A stretch of 64,000 nucleotides of DNA from Nitrososphaerota archaeon (GCA_029785825.1 JAFLYY010000001.1:1519374-1583373), one strand, 5' to 3'; positions 1 through 9,243 are shown, counted from the first letter of the stretch. Program-made: numbers and translations. The notes: generated from the sequence alone by a model not told the origin.

Positions 1-156
1 GACGTCATGAGGGTGGCTTATGTTTCGCTGCTGATAGTCGGTATACTCCTGTATTACACCCACTCGGCTCAGAGGCTGGGGAAAGATCTGATAAAGGGTG
101 GAGTGGCTTTGGCCATAATCTCAGAGTTCCTTGTCCCCTGGCTCGTCAAGCTCTGA
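1..156 (+). CDS. C-terminal part of a small membrane protein
   Basis: The frame is open from the first base and stops at 154-156, so the gene may begin outside the window; an in-frame ATG at 7 would give 49 residues. The translation has two hydrophobic stretches (around YVSLLIVGILLYY and GGVALAIISEFLVPWL) joined by a short basic loop with a Lys-Asp-Leu-Ile-Lys turn. This suggests a two-helix membrane protein or the last two helices of a larger one. It converges on pelA with an 11-base overlap. No family is recognised. Confidence 0.5.
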   Translation, partial: DVMRVAYVSLLIVGILLYYTHSAQRLGKDLIKGGVALAIISEFLVPWLVKL

Positions 157-1201
157 GAGAGTATCTCAGCAACGCCACGATTCCTCCAAAGGAGGACACC
201 TGCTTGCCGAACTCCATGGAAGAGTCGGCCAAGTACACGTTCCCCCCTTTCCCCTCAATAGTGTTCAGTGTGTCGACGAGCTGCGCCTCGTCCACCCCCG
301 AAGCGAACACGTCGTCAGAAACCGCGCAGGCCTCCACGGCGCCTGTCGGAGCTGCCTCGGCGACCCTGGGAAGGGTGTAGGTAACCTTCGGATCTCCTGT
401 TGAGACCCGTTTCACCACTTCCGCGACGAGCCGCTGCATCTCGACCATGACCGAGTCTCTGGCCAGCGACTGGAAGCCAGGGGTCTTGATGAGGGCCCGG
501 ACACCGTCGGAGCCTGTGATGTCCATCCCCTCTATTATCGCTACTTCTTTGCCCTTCAGCCTCTCCCTGACCTGGTTGGCCACGGCGTTCTTGAAGTTCC
601 CGGGTCCGGCCAAGACGATTTTGTCTCCATCCTGGTAGACTTGGGCGACCGTCTCGGCGACCTTAGACAGGTAGGGTCGAGGACTCTGCTCTTCACCCAT
701 CTTCCCCCCGAGGCCTGACTCTGTCGTGGCCACGACTGACAGGTGCGAGCCGCTGAGCGTGCCAATCCCTGCATCCCTCCTGTCAACGGCGACGAGGATG
801 AACCTCGCTGTGGAGCCTTCTGGCTGTCTGACGAGCCGGATGTCCAGCGGGGTCCACGTGCGCTTCCGAATCGTCAGGGCATGTCCAGGCGAGAGGGTAA
901 CTGAGTGGGACCCTGCCTTCGTCACGGTCTCGTCGCTGGCTTCGACTATTGTCCCCCTTACCCTGATCCTTTCGATGCTGCTGTCAAGGTGGATTTGATT
1001 CACGGAAAGAGCCAGAGCCACTTTGACCCTCTCGCCTCTGTCCGGCCTGGAGTACTCGTCCTCATTCTTGATGACCCGCGAGCTTCTGGTGACAATCACA
1101 TCCCCCTTTGCGATCAGGCGCCGCAGGACCCAGAGGTCTTCCGCTGACTCGATTGTAAGAGAGCAGTAGCCGTGCTTCGGGTTGAACTCGTTTACAATCA
1201 T
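146..1201 (-). CDS. pelA: Pelota (Dom34) mRNA surveillance protein
   Basis: This is the archaeal pelota/Dom34, an eRF1 relative that works with aEF1A/ABCE1 to release ribosomes stalled on mRNA in the cytoplasm. The 351 residues match the usual length of about 350. The N-terminal Sm-like domain (residues 1-130) starts with the typical MIVNEFNPKHGYCSL and contains the EDLWVL segment; the central and C-terminal eRF1-type domains follow, with the PGNFKNAV and DSSMEFGKQV stretches. As expected for pelota, the eRF1 GGQ motif is absent. The start overlaps the upstream small gene by four bases (ATGA), so the two are probably translated together, possibly in one transcript with dnaG. Confidence 0.95.
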   Translation of the reverse strand: MIVNEFNPKHGYCSLTIESAEDLWVLRRLIAKGDVIVTRSSRVIKNEDEYSRPDRGERVKVALALSVNQIHLDSSIERIRVRGTIVEASDETVTKAGSHSVTLSPGHALTIRKRTWTPLDIRLVRQPEGSTARFILVAVDRRDAGIGTLSGSHLSVVATTESGLGGKMGEEQSPRPYLSKVAETVAQVYQDGDKIVLAGPGNFKNAVANQVRERLKGKEVAIIEGMDITGSDGVRALIKTPGFQSLARDSVMVEMQRLVAEVVKRVSTGDPKVTYTLPRVAEAAPTGAVEACAVSDDVFASGVDEAQLVDTLNTIEGKGGNVYLADSSMEFGKQVSSFGGIVALLRYSLRA

Positions 1202-1401
1202 TCTTGTCGCCCACCCGTGATCCCTATGTGGCGTGTCGTCACTATCCTGCGCCTCCCGTCAAGCTCTTCGGTCAGCTGCGCTACGGAACTCCATACGAAG
1301 CGCTTCCATGGGTCGTCGCCCTGCGCCGAGTCCCTAGTCAAGGCTGAGGAAGCCCTGCCCCCCCTCCTGAAGACGAATGCTTTCACACCCCTCCCGACCA
1401 A
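1198..1401 (-). CDS. Small basic protein between dnaG and pelA
   Basis: Unrecognised. A 67-residue, Arg/Lys-rich frame ends in an ATGA overlap with the pelA start, which supports translation. The start is uncertain: TTG at 1401 is used here, but the same frame stays open upstream to the end of dnaG with no ATG, and its upstream translation (containing GPPWPERRDP and FYGPLTDKQQV) looks protein-like. The true protein may therefore be about 105 residues with an unusual start. The sequence is soluble, with no zinc motif or membrane segment. Its position suggests co-transcription with dnaG and pelA. Confidence 0.45.
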   Translation of the reverse strand: MVGRGVKAFVFRRGGRASSALTRDSAQGDDPWKRFVWSSVAQLTEELDGRRRIVTTRHIGITGGRQE

Positions 1402-1505
1402 CCTGATTACCTGCTGCTTATCAGTGAGAGGGCCATAAAACCTGCAGCACCTTTCGAGGAGTTGTCTATTGGAAGGATCACGACGCTCCGGCCACGGCGG
1501 CCCGG

Positions 1506-2681
1506 TTACTCGAGCCCGAGGTCTCTGAAAGTCCCGATTCTGACATCGTCTGGGACCGAGTTCAGTTCGCCAGTCCGATGGCCGATTATCCCCTTCACAC
1601 CAACTCTAGCAGCCGACTCCACCAGCCTCTGGGTCACAATTCCGTCGAAGATCAGGTACTGGGCACCGCCAGTCCCTTCCATCTTCTGGACGAGCTCGCT
1701 AATGGGGAACCTCCCGATTTCCTGGAGCCCGGTATCGAGGAGTACGGCTTCCAGTGTCCCGTTGAGGTTCGGATAGATTTCGCGCGTCTTGACCACTACC
1801 GGCTCGTCAGGCTCTTCTTGGGCCTTCGAGGGCGGGGCTTCTGTCGTTCCTCCCCTCTGCCTTCTCTGGGGAGCTTGCGGCTCGACCTTTTCCGCCTTTA
1901 GGAGGTTGATTACGTCAATAGGAGTGAGATCCTCGACCTCTTTCCCTGTGGGGGCGTGTAGGACTTTCTCTACATGCATGACCTGGGCGAGCTCCTTCTC
2001 AATGAGCTCCCCTCCCCTGTCGCCGTCGAGCACCGCTATCAGCCTCTTCTTCTTCCCCAGTTCGATAATCGAGTCTGGGACGCTGGTACCCTCCAGTGCC
2101 ACGACGTTCTCTATCCCAGCCCTCAGGAAAAGAACTACGTCCGCCCGTCCCTCCACTAGGTAGACCAACTCGGAGGAGTAGACCCCTGGTCCGGCTGGTA
2201 GGTTCTCCAGCCCGTAGTTAATGACCTTAGCCCTCTTGGTGGACTCCGTGACGTCCTTCAGAAGGTTCTCCCCCTCGCTGGAGGTCTTGGAGCTCCAGTC
2301 TCTAACTATGAGCTTGGCCCTGTCCACTATTTGCTTCCTCTTGACGGCTCTCACGTCCTCGATGTTCCCGACGGTGAAATGAGCGCTGCAGGGTCCGACC
2401 TTATCTACGCTCTCCACCGCCGCCGCGATGAGAGCAGCCGTTCCTATGTCGGTTGACATCGGGATTATGACCTCTCCCCTGGTCCTGTCGTTCTTGGACT
2501 CGAGGTTAATTTCTATTCTGCCGACCTTCCAGCTCTTCTGGAGCTCGTTGAGGTTCATCTCAGGGCCGAAGAGACCTTCAGTCTGGCCGAAAATCGCGCC
2601 GATTACGTCGGCCCTTTCTACGACCCCGTCTACTTCAAACCTGAGTCTGACTAGATACTTTACTATACCTGAATCTGGCAA
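1506..2681 (-). CDS. dnaG: Archaeal DnaG-type primase
   Basis: This is the archaeal bacterial-type DnaG homologue. It has a Toprim domain and is linked in archaea both to the RNA exosome and to primase activity. The 391 residues carry an N-terminal conserved domain (to about 165), then the Toprim core: YLVEGRADVV supplies the catalytic Glu and LIAVLDGDRGG the Asp-x-Asp metal site (about residues 172-245). A Pro/Gln/Arg-rich linker follows near 280-305, then the C-terminal archaeal domain. The start is TTG at 2681, with a GGAGAG purine stretch just upstream and a TATA box 85 bases upstream. It heads a minus-strand group leading into pelA. Confidence 0.93.
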   Translation of the reverse strand: MPDSGIVKYLVRLRFEVDGVVERADVIGAIFGQTEGLFGPEMNLNELQKSWKVGRIEINLESKNDRTRGEVIIPMSTDIGTAALIAAAVESVDKVGPCSAHFTVGNIEDVRAVKRKQIVDRAKLIVRDWSSKTSSEGENLLKDVTESTKRAKVINYGLENLPAGPGVYSSELVYLVEGRADVVLFLRAGIENVVALEGTSVPDSIIELGKKKRLIAVLDGDRGGELIEKELAQVMHVEKVLHAPTGKEVEDLTPIDVINLLKAEKVEPQAPQRRQRGGTTEAPPSKAQEEPDEPVVVKTREIYPNLNGTLEAVLLDTGLQEIGRFPISELVQKMEGTGGAQYLIFDGIVTQRLVESAARVGVKGIIGHRTGELNSVPDDVRIGTFRDLGLE

Positions 2682-2762
2682 CTCCCTTCTCTCCGTTCAC
2701 TTTCTGTTTCACTCGTGCTTAACGGTGTTAATCGTTAATTGAATCACACCGATTTTATCGGG

Positions 2763-2771
2763 GATATAAAC
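2763..2771 (-). promoter_or_regulatory. TATA box for dnaG
   Basis: On the minus strand the sequence reads GTTTATATC, a good archaeal TATA element, with transcription expected to start near 2740. This leaves a leader of about 60 bases before the dnaG TTG, consistent with the purine-rich ribosome-binding stretch just before that start. Confidence 0.55.
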
Positions 2772-2810
2772 TTCGTGTTTTCTTTGCGTGCCATTAATGA
2801 AATGGTCGAG

Positions 2811-3290
2811 TCAGCCGTTGTCCCCTCCGCTGCGGGACCGCGTCTCTCCCAGCCCATATAGGCCGCCGGACGCTTCGTTCCAACCAATGTCGTCGGCCTT
2901 CACGAACCTCTCGAGGTTCTCGATGTGGAGGAAGACGCCTCTTGAAGCCGTCTCCAGCCTTTTGCGCTCGCTCAGGGAGGTAGCCACCCCCTCGCGACCC
3001 AGTTTCTTCGTATATTTCGATGCCAGCCTTGCGCCCTCGCTGTCCAGGTCTGTTAGTATGATGACCTTCGTTGAGCCTTTCAGGGCCCACGGCCCGCTTC
3101 TGCCAAGGAGGGAGACGGTGACCATCTGGCCGCGGTACCCCAGCTTCCTCAGCGCCCTGCTGTCCCTCTGCCCCTCTACCAGGACGGCCCACCCCTCTTC
3201 AGATCTGTCGTTGAGGGACCTGACAAACTCCGAGAGGAAGGCTTTGAAGGCCTGGTAGACCCTTTCTCGCCTGTCGATCACCCGGTCCAC
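2811..3290 (-). CDS. Small stand-alone Toprim protein
   Basis: A 159-residue protein with one Toprim fold: AVLVEGQRDSRALRKLG (about residues 35-52) gives the metal-binding Glu, and VIILTDLDSEG (about 76-86) the Asp-x-Asp pair followed by a conserved Gly. The rest is basic with a Gly/Arg-rich tail. Small archaeal Toprim proteins resemble the catalytic core of RNase M5 and are suspected to act on RNA, but none has a settled role. It lies 130 bases upstream of dnaG on the same strand. About 210 bases with no recognised gene separate it from pheT. Confidence 0.75.
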   Translation of the reverse strand: MDRVIDRRERVYQAFKAFLSEFVRSLNDRSEEGWAVLVEGQRDSRALRKLGYRGQMVTVSLLGRSGPWALKGSTKVIILTDLDSEGARLASKYTKKLGREGVATSLSERKRLETASRGVFLHIENLERFVKADDIGWNEASGGLYGLGETRSRSGGDNG

Positions 3291-3499
3291 CTTTTGGAGA
3301 GTGTTGCCCGTCTCTGACGAGCCCGGATCATGTCCCAGCTTTCAGCGGGGAGCATCACCGAGCCTCTTCAACGGGCAAACGGCTCCCGTCTGTCGCGCGG
3401 CTGGGTAAACCATCCGCTCATCAAAGCGTCTCCGCCTTCGCAGGTGGCCGTTTGCCGCGCTTTAGAACGAAAGCCGTCTGCGGCGGAAGCTCCCCGGCG

Positions 3500-5134
3500 C
3501 TATTTTAGGAGTTCGTACAGCACCGAAAGGTCTAGCTCGAACCCTGAGACTGGGACCCCCATCCCGAAGGCTTCGATGGCTTCGGGTTTCAGCTCCCCTA
3601 CGAAACCGAGCTCCGTCTCTCCCACTCTGATTCCAGCGCACCTTCCCTGGGTGAAGGCCCAGTGGTCTACTGCGGGAGTCGCGATTTCCTCCTCTGAGAC
3701 AAGGCGGCAGAGCGCGTCCAGGTACATCTTTGCTTCGGTGAATGACGACTGAGAGTGCGCCACCAGGCATCCCAGGTGCCAGGACTCGGCTACACCGCTT
3801 TCGGACCTTGAATAGGTTCTGCCGACTTCGTAGACCTTCTGAGGATAGTCGGACTTCACATTCCCAGTGAGCGCGGCCATGAGCGAAGGGATGAGCGAGT
3901 CCCTTAGCAGGGAATGATCCAAGCTCTTAGGGTCCTGGACCGCCACCCTGTCTGACGAAGGTCGCCGGAACAAGGAGTAAAGTGACTTCTCGTCGACCAA
4001 CTCGTAGGTCATGAGCTCTACCATCCCTTCCTCCGCCATGACAGTGGACACCAAGTCGAGGAATTCTTCGAAGGGGTTGAAGGCACCTGGTTGCCCGCTC
4101 GGCGGATACACCGGTGCTATCTTGTCCAACCCATAGCCAAGGGCGACCTCTTCGGCAACATCTACCCGGTGCAGGAGATCGACTCTGTACCTCGGCCCCA
4201 AGGCTTTCCCTCCGCTCACGCCCATCCTGCTCTTCGCCAGAGCGCGAAGAACCTCCTTGCGAGACAGGTCGAGGCCCAGGACCGACCTGACCAGACCCAG
4301 GTCCAGGGGGATCCCTATGGGGGTGAGGTCGGGGGTAGCTCTCGCTCCGCTCTCATACTTCACCAAGACCGTCTTCAGGTTTCCGCCTGCCTCCGCCAGC
4401 GTGGTCGCCATGACAGCTAGCACGTCGTCCCCCGCAGCCAGATCCGTGCTCGTGACGTCCACGAAAAGGCGTTTCGTCTTCGTCGTCACCCTCGTCGCGT
4501 TTCCATTGATAATCGGCGGGAAGGATAGAACCGTCCCCTTCGAGTCACAAATTACTGGGAAGATCGTCCCCCCCGGGAGGGTTGGCCCATATGCCCGCCC
4601 CTCACTGGTGCTTGTCAGTATCGAGGCCATCGAGGAAGGCTCTTTCGCTCCCAGGGGGACGAACTCGAACGAAGCCGGCACCCCCCTGTAATACAATGGC
4701 GGGGAGATTGCGTCCATGTCGTGGAGGCCGATGGCTACCCTCTTCCGCTTCCTCCCGAGGCCGTTGTGTAGGTCCTCCTGGAGCGAGATCACCTGCCTGA
4801 CATCTTCGTCGTCTAGTTCCAGACCCGCAACGACACAACAAGCGATGTATGGTCTTACGGACGAGAGTCTCCGGTCTACGCTCACGAACACCCCAGACGG
4901 CTTGGTGCGGAACATAGGTAGCCCCACTTCCTTACCAAGCAGCCCCCTCATGGCCCGCGCGATGCCGTAGTCCGTACCCAAGTCGGGCCTGTTTGGGCTG
5001 TACTCCACCCTGATGAAGTCAGTCCCGACCTCTTCGATATCCAGGCCGATGTAGGGGAGACGGTCGACTATCTTCCTCCGATTCCCCCCGACCATCTTCG
5101 TAAAGCGAGGGAACTCTAATCTAACTACCGGCAA
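3500..5134 (-). CDS. pheT: Phenylalanyl-tRNA synthetase beta subunit
   Basis: The beta chain of the heterotetrameric PheRS, which charges tRNA-Phe in the cytoplasm. At 544 residues it has the compact archaeal/eukaryotic form, without the bacterial N-terminal EMAP-like and C-terminal anticodon domains. Visible landmarks are the N-terminal B1-like start (FPRFTKMVGG), the B3/B4 editing-type region with PPLYYRGVPASFEFVPLG, the B5 DNA-binding-like fold, and the inactive catalytic-like domain with RDSLIPSLMAAL near residue 410. Its start overlaps the end of pheS by 14 bases, so the order pheS-pheT is transcribed as one unit. Confidence 0.95.
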   Translation of the reverse strand: MPVVRLEFPRFTKMVGGNRRKIVDRLPYIGLDIEEVGTDFIRVEYSPNRPDLGTDYGIARAMRGLLGKEVGLPMFRTKPSGVFVSVDRRLSSVRPYIACCVVAGLELDDEDVRQVISLQEDLHNGLGRKRKRVAIGLHDMDAISPPLYYRGVPASFEFVPLGAKEPSSMASILTSTSEGRAYGPTLPGGTIFPVICDSKGTVLSFPPIINGNATRVTTKTKRLFVDVTSTDLAAGDDVLAVMATTLAEAGGNLKTVLVKYESGARATPDLTPIGIPLDLGLVRSVLGLDLSRKEVLRALAKSRMGVSGGKALGPRYRVDLLHRVDVAEEVALGYGLDKIAPVYPPSGQPGAFNPFEEFLDLVSTVMAEEGMVELMTYELVDEKSLYSLFRRPSSDRVAVQDPKSLDHSLLRDSLIPSLMAALTGNVKSDYPQKVYEVGRTYSRSESGVAESWHLGCLVAHSQSSFTEAKMYLDALCRLVSEEEIATPAVDHWAFTQGRCAGIRVGETELGFVGELKPEAIEAFGMGVPVSGFELDLSVLYELLK

Positions 5135-6602
5135 GCTCTCTCCTGTTCCTGAGCCACGAGAGGTCAGACCCGTATAGGGCCCTCATATCGTCCAGGCCAT
5201 ACCTCATCAACATCAGCCGTTCTATCCCAGGTCCCCAGGCCAAGACCGGCACCCTTACCCCCAGAGGGACTGTGACCTCCGGGCGGAAGACCCCAGATCC
5301 TCCCAATTCAATCCAGCTTTTGAAAGCCCTTGAGTATCCCATCACCTGCAACGAGGGTTCAGTGTAGGGGAAGTATGTGGGCCATAGCTTCACGTCGGCC
5401 ATCCCCAGCTTCTTGTAGAACTCTGTGAGGAACCCCATCAGATGCCTGACGTTGAGCCCGTTGCCTACCATGATCCCGTCCATGTGGTGGAACTCGGCGA
5501 GGTGTTTGTAGTCGAGGTTTTCATTTCTGTAAACCTTTGAAACGGCGAAGACCCGAGTCTCTCTTTCCTTCGACTCCGAAAGGGCCTTGACAGTCAGAAC
5601 CGTGTTGTGAGTCCTGAGGACGAGGCGCCTCGCCTCGTCAATGCGCCAACTGTAGCCCCAGCCCCTGCTCCCCGTCTTCCATCCATCTTCGTGTGTAGCC
5701 GCGACGTTAGCGACGAGCCCCTTCCTAGCGAGACCCTTGTCAGACAGCCCAGCGAGGTAGAAGGTATCCTGCATCTCCCTGCCTGGGTGGTCCTGCGGGA
5801 TGAAGAGGGCATCGAAGTTCCAGAAAGCCGGATAGACGCTCCCTCCCTCGAGCTCGGTGAACCCCATCGAGATGTAAGTCTCCCTGACCTCCTTGATGAA
5901 GTCCCTTACGGGGTGCCTCCGGCCCGGGTAGAATCGGGGTGCCTTGGCTTCCACGTCGATAGGCCTGAGCTTACTCTTCTTCCAGGACCCCGTGGTCAGG
6001 GCTTCTGTGGTCAGCCGGTCTAAGAACTCGCCCCCAGCGTCGGTTGCGGAGGCGCGCCTGCCATCGTCGGTGATGACTACCGTCGTGCTTCGGTTCTCCA
6101 CCCGCCTGACTATCCCGCGCTTGAGCATGTCGGGAAGGAGGGAAGCCTGATCCGGCGGAAGCTCCCCCTCAGGCCTCCCGTCCTTCAACGACCCCAAAAG
6201 GGAACGGAGAGCCTTGGGTCCCTCTGCATTTCCGATCCTCACGGCAGGGACCGATTCTCCGTCCACCCTGACCCATCCGCTCCCCCTGGCCCTTCCTAGA
6301 GCGGCCGAGAACTCTTCAGGGGAGGCGAAGGCACCCTTGAGGTCCTCGACGGTTAGCAGACTCGTAGACTCGCTCACCTTGCGGACGAGCTCGAGTTCCG
6401 GGGGCTCTTTTTCGACCTCCAGCCTCCGTTCAACCGTGTTCCCGATGGTGATCAATCCCTTGGAAGAGAGCCACTGGAGGGCTCTCCTCACCTGGTCCTC
6501 GTTCAGTGAGGTGGCGCTGACAATCACTTCGAAGGGAGCCGACGAGAGGGGAGCCAGTACGGACAGAACCTTCCTCTCGAGGGGGTGGAGGGCGCTGGGC
6601 AT
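5121..6602 (-). CDS. pheS: Phenylalanyl-tRNA synthetase alpha subunit
   Basis: The catalytic alpha subunit of PheRS. It is 493 residues, typical for archaea. The first ~200 residues hold winged-helix modules that bind tRNA (PLERKVLSVL, LSSKGLITIGN). The class II catalytic core begins near residue 225: motif 2 appears around THNTVLTVKAL and FAVSKVYRNENLD, with EFHHMDGIMVG after it, and motif 3 as GPGIERLMLMRYGLDDMR near 465. It lies six bases downstream of trpS on the same strand and overlaps pheT, so trpS-pheS-pheT looks like a synthetase operon. Confidence 0.96.
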   Translation of the reverse strand: MPSALHPLERKVLSVLAPLSSAPFEVIVSATSLNEDQVRRALQWLSSKGLITIGNTVERRLEVEKEPPELELVRKVSESTSLLTVEDLKGAFASPEEFSAALGRARGSGWVRVDGESVPAVRIGNAEGPKALRSLLGSLKDGRPEGELPPDQASLLPDMLKRGIVRRVENRSTTVVITDDGRRASATDAGGEFLDRLTTEALTTGSWKKSKLRPIDVEAKAPRFYPGRRHPVRDFIKEVRETYISMGFTELEGGSVYPAFWNFDALFIPQDHPGREMQDTFYLAGLSDKGLARKGLVANVAATHEDGWKTGSRGWGYSWRIDEARRLVLRTHNTVLTVKALSESKERETRVFAVSKVYRNENLDYKHLAEFHHMDGIMVGNGLNVRHLMGFLTEFYKKLGMADVKLWPTYFPYTEPSLQVMGYSRAFKSWIELGGSGVFRPEVTVPLGVRVPVLAWGPGIERLMLMRYGLDDMRALYGSDLSWLRNRRELAGS

Positions 6603-6608
6603 GTATTG

Positions 6609-7739
6609 TTACCTTCCCTTCGAAGATAAGTAGTTCCTGCTCTTCGCTAGGAGGTCCTCGGCGTCCTTCGTCATGGCGTCTCGCTTCCTGCGGTGCTCTT
6701 CTAGGTATGTCTTGACGAGCCCGGTGACCTCCTGCTTGCACCCTCCGCAGAGCCGAGTCCCTCTGGTACACTCCTGGTTGACGATCTCCACGTGATGGTC
6801 ATCCTTTGCGAAGTGGAAGCGGTAAAGGTCATAGACCGGGCAGATGTCAGGCCTACCGCCCAGGCGGCGCTGCTCCTCGACTGTGTCCCTCCCGCCAGTG
6901 AACGCGGTCGAGATTTTCTTGGAGGCGTCCTTCGACCCGCTTTCCAGCGTGATGAGGGAGTCGGCCGCCCTCTTGGACATCTTGTCGGAGCCGTTAAGGC
7001 TCAGCATAAGGCGGTGATAGATCGAAGAAGGAGGGACGAAGCCATACTCCTCGTGATACCTCGCAGCAAGGTCCCTCGAGAGCCTGATGTGAGGGTCCTG
7101 GTCAGCCCCGACCGGGACCAGCACCGGCTTGGGCCCGCCCAGCTCGGGGAGCTGCGGCATCAAGATGTCTCCCGCTTGGTACAGCGCTGACATGTAGAGT
7201 CCTATCTGCCTCTCGCCGTAGATGGCCCTGAGCATATTGTTGGTGACCCCCTTCGAGAACACGGTCCCGAGTTGCAACACTTTCAGGTTCTCGCTCTGGA
7301 GATAGACCACCGCCCTGTCGGGGTCTAGGCCGAGTGCGAGTATGTCGGCCACGTTCCTGATAGCGATCTTGGAGGTCTGCTGGAACGAAAGCCCGTTGTC
7401 TGCGTAGGCTTCGACGTCGGCGATGGCGTAGTAGACCGTCGCTTTTTCCGACAAGGACTGAAAATACACCATGTCGTCGGCTGTCATCTTCGTTCCGAGA
7501 TGGAAATCCCCCGTGGGCTTAATGCCGCTCATTACGGCGTAGGGCCTATGGGCGTCGATGGCGTCGAGGACTCTACCAAGGTCCCGCTGACCGAAGTCGA
7601 TTCCGCGGCTGAGGTGAGGGCTGGGGGTCCTGAAGCGCGAGAGGAGTGAGGCTACTGGCTCGATTCCGAACTCAGACTGGAGTCTGGCATAATCCTTGAC
7701 CGAACTGGTCCCCCATGGGTCGAGCCTTTCCTTCTCCAC
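6609..7739 (-). CDS. trpS: Tryptophanyl-tRNA synthetase
   Basis: A class I synthetase that charges tRNA-Trp. The 376 residues match archaeal TrpRS. The HIGH-type signature is DFHLGTK near residue 100, and the KMSKR signature is intact near 255 (GSDKMSKRAAD). The stretch GADQDPHIRLSRDLA fits the tryptophan/adenylate pocket of archaeal-eukaryotic TrpRS. The C-terminus has a CTRGTRLCGGC cluster that may bind zinc. The cognate tRNA-Trp(CCA) gene is at 11317-11481. It leads the trpS-pheS-pheT group. Confidence 0.95.
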   Translation of the reverse strand: MEKERLDPWGTSSVKDYARLQSEFGIEPVASLLSRFRTPSPHLSRGIDFGQRDLGRVLDAIDAHRPYAVMSGIKPTGDFHLGTKMTADDMVYFQSLSEKATVYYAIADVEAYADNGLSFQQTSKIAIRNVADILALGLDPDRAVVYLQSENLKVLQLGTVFSKGVTNNMLRAIYGERQIGLYMSALYQAGDILMPQLPELGGPKPVLVPVGADQDPHIRLSRDLAARYHEEYGFVPPSSIYHRLMLSLNGSDKMSKRAADSLITLESGSKDASKKISTAFTGGRDTVEEQRRLGGRPDICPVYDLYRFHFAKDDHHVEIVNQECTRGTRLCGGCKQEVTGLVKTYLEEHRRKRDAMTKDAEDLLAKSRNYLSSKGR

Positions 7740-7790
7740 ACTACTTTCGCCTGGCCGCCTTCGGATATAACCACTCCTCGAGGGCCTCCT

Positions 7791-8279
7791 TCAGCCGGTT
7801 AGGTTCCCAATGACCCTTCCCTGCGGGTCGATCTCGCCCTTCCTTATCCTCGTTGAAGATATCGGCTCGGAGTCTTCAGCCAGCACGTAATTCACGACCA
7901 CCACCTTGAGGGGAGGGAACCCCTTCTTCCTGCGAAGGGCGTTTGCCAAGGAGACCCTCTTGGCGGTCTCTCTGCTGACCACGATTGCCTCCACCTCGGG
8001 GGATGCTATCCCCGGCCCGAAGTAGTCGTCAAGCTTCGCTACCAGATGCTGCCTTCCAGGGAACCTCTCGCTGATGAGCGCCTCTAGCGCCATCACCCTT
8101 TCCTTGTAGCCCTGGTCAGGGGTTTTCCCCTCACTTCGGGCGAATTCATCTGAGGTCACCCCAATGACCACGCGCTCCCCTACCTCGAAGCTCTTGGTGA
8201 TCAGGGCCAGGTGACCCAGATGGAGATGGTCGAACGTCCCTCCGGTAGCCACCGTCTTGAACTTCAATGCCTCCGCCAC
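7791..8279 (-). CDS. coaD: Archaeal phosphopantetheine adenylyltransferase
   Basis: This enzyme transfers AMP from ATP to 4'-phosphopantetheine in coenzyme A synthesis. The 162 residues show the nucleotidyltransferase motif TGGTFDHLHLGH near the N-terminus and the second signature ISSTRIRKGEID near the C-terminus, the hallmarks of the archaeal/eukaryotic-type PPAT (COG1019). I use GTG at 8279; the open frame continues upstream, but that part overlaps the divergent map gene and looks non-coding, and the family normally starts just before the TGGTFD motif. Confidence 0.85.
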   Translation of the reverse strand: MAEALKFKTVATGGTFDHLHLGHLALITKSFEVGERVVIGVTSDEFARSEGKTPDQGYKERVMALEALISERFPGRQHLVAKLDDYFGPGIASPEVEAIVVSRETAKRVSLANALRRKKGFPPLKVVVVNYVLAEDSEPISSTRIRKGEIDPQGRVIGNLTG

Positions 8280-8349
8280 TCTCCACAAATCAGTTGAAAT
8301 AGCACAGGCGCTGCAGGTGGCACAAACACCATAAAGGATTTGTGAAAGA

Positions 8350-9243
8350 ATGATACTAGTCCCCGAAGAGTACAGGAAATCTGGCCAGATCACGAACCAA
8401 GTGAAGGCTGTGGTCAGGTCGGCTGTGAAGCCCGGGGTGGGTCTTCTTGAGATCTGCGACTTGGTGAAGACAGAGGTCGAGTCGAGAGGAGGGAGCCTGG
8501 CTTTCCCCACTGGGGTAGGAGTCAACGAGATGACAGCCCACTACGCGCCCCAGAACGGAGACGCCACGACCGTCAGGGAGGGGGATCTGGTCAAGGTGGA
8601 CTTCGGCGTCCACATAGACGGTTACGTGACCGACACGTCTGTGAGTGTGACTTTCAACCCAGAGTACAACCTCCTCCTGGAAGCGACTGAGAGATCTCTC
8701 GAGGCGGCCGTGGCCACCGCGAGGCGGGAGCCGAGGACGGGGGAGATAGGGAGAGAGATTCACCGAGAGGCTGCCAGGTTCGGGTTCAAGACCATAGAGA
8801 ACCTGACAGGACACACTGTGGACAGATGGGTGGTCCACGCGGGGAAGAGCATCCCTAACCTGTACATGCCAGGTATGCAGTCCCTCAAGAAGGGCGACGT
8901 CTTCGCCATCGAGCCATTCCTTACGTTGGGCTCGGCGGCGGGGTACGTGGTCGATGGAGATTCGAGGACGATTTTCTCGATAGTGGCAAGGAAGAAGACC
9001 GGAGTGCCTGAGCTCGACGGGTTCGCCGATAGGGTCTGGGCTGAGCGCAAGACGCTCCCCTTCACCCCCCGCTGGTATGCCGAAGAATACGGGAGCAGGA
9101 GGCTCCCGGAAATCATCGACCGGCTGGTGGCCAAGAGGATTGCCAAGGCTTATCCCGTTCTGGTGGAGGCTTCAGGGAGTCCCGTGGCGCAGTTCGAGCA
9201 CACCATGGCCCTCGACGACGGGGGCCTTACAGTCCTAACCTGA
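8350..9243 (+). CDS. map: Methionine aminopeptidase, type II
   Basis: Removes the initiator methionine from new proteins using a two-metal site. The 297 residues match the archaeal type II enzyme. Visible metal ligands are the two Asp of DFGVHIDGYVTDTS (about residues 92-106), His in NLTGHTVDRWVVHAG, Glu in FAIEPF and Glu in QFEHTM near the end; the substrate His lies in MTAHYAP. The ATG at 8350 faces the divergent coaD gene across about 70 bases that must hold both promoters. The end overlaps the following minus-strand zinc-ribbon gene by nine bases. Confidence 0.95.
   Translation: MILVPEEYRKSGQITNQVKAVVRSAVKPGVGLLEICDLVKTEVESRGGSLAFPTGVGVNEMTAHYAPQNGDATTVREGDLVKVDFGVHIDGYVTDTSVSVTFNPEYNLLLEATERSLEAAVATARREPRTGEIGREIHREAARFGFKTIENLTGHTVDRWVVHAGKSIPNLYMPGMQSLKKGDVFAIEPFLTLGSAAGYVVDGDSRTIFSIVARKKTGVPELDGFADRVWAERKTLPFTPRWYAEEYGSRRLPEIIDRLVAKRIAKAYPVLVEASGSPVAQFEHTMALDDGGLTVLT

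Noticed and set aside
8280-8525. N-terminal extension of the PPAT frame
   Set aside because: It overlaps the start of the divergent map gene and has no similarity to the family, which begins at the TGGTFD motif.
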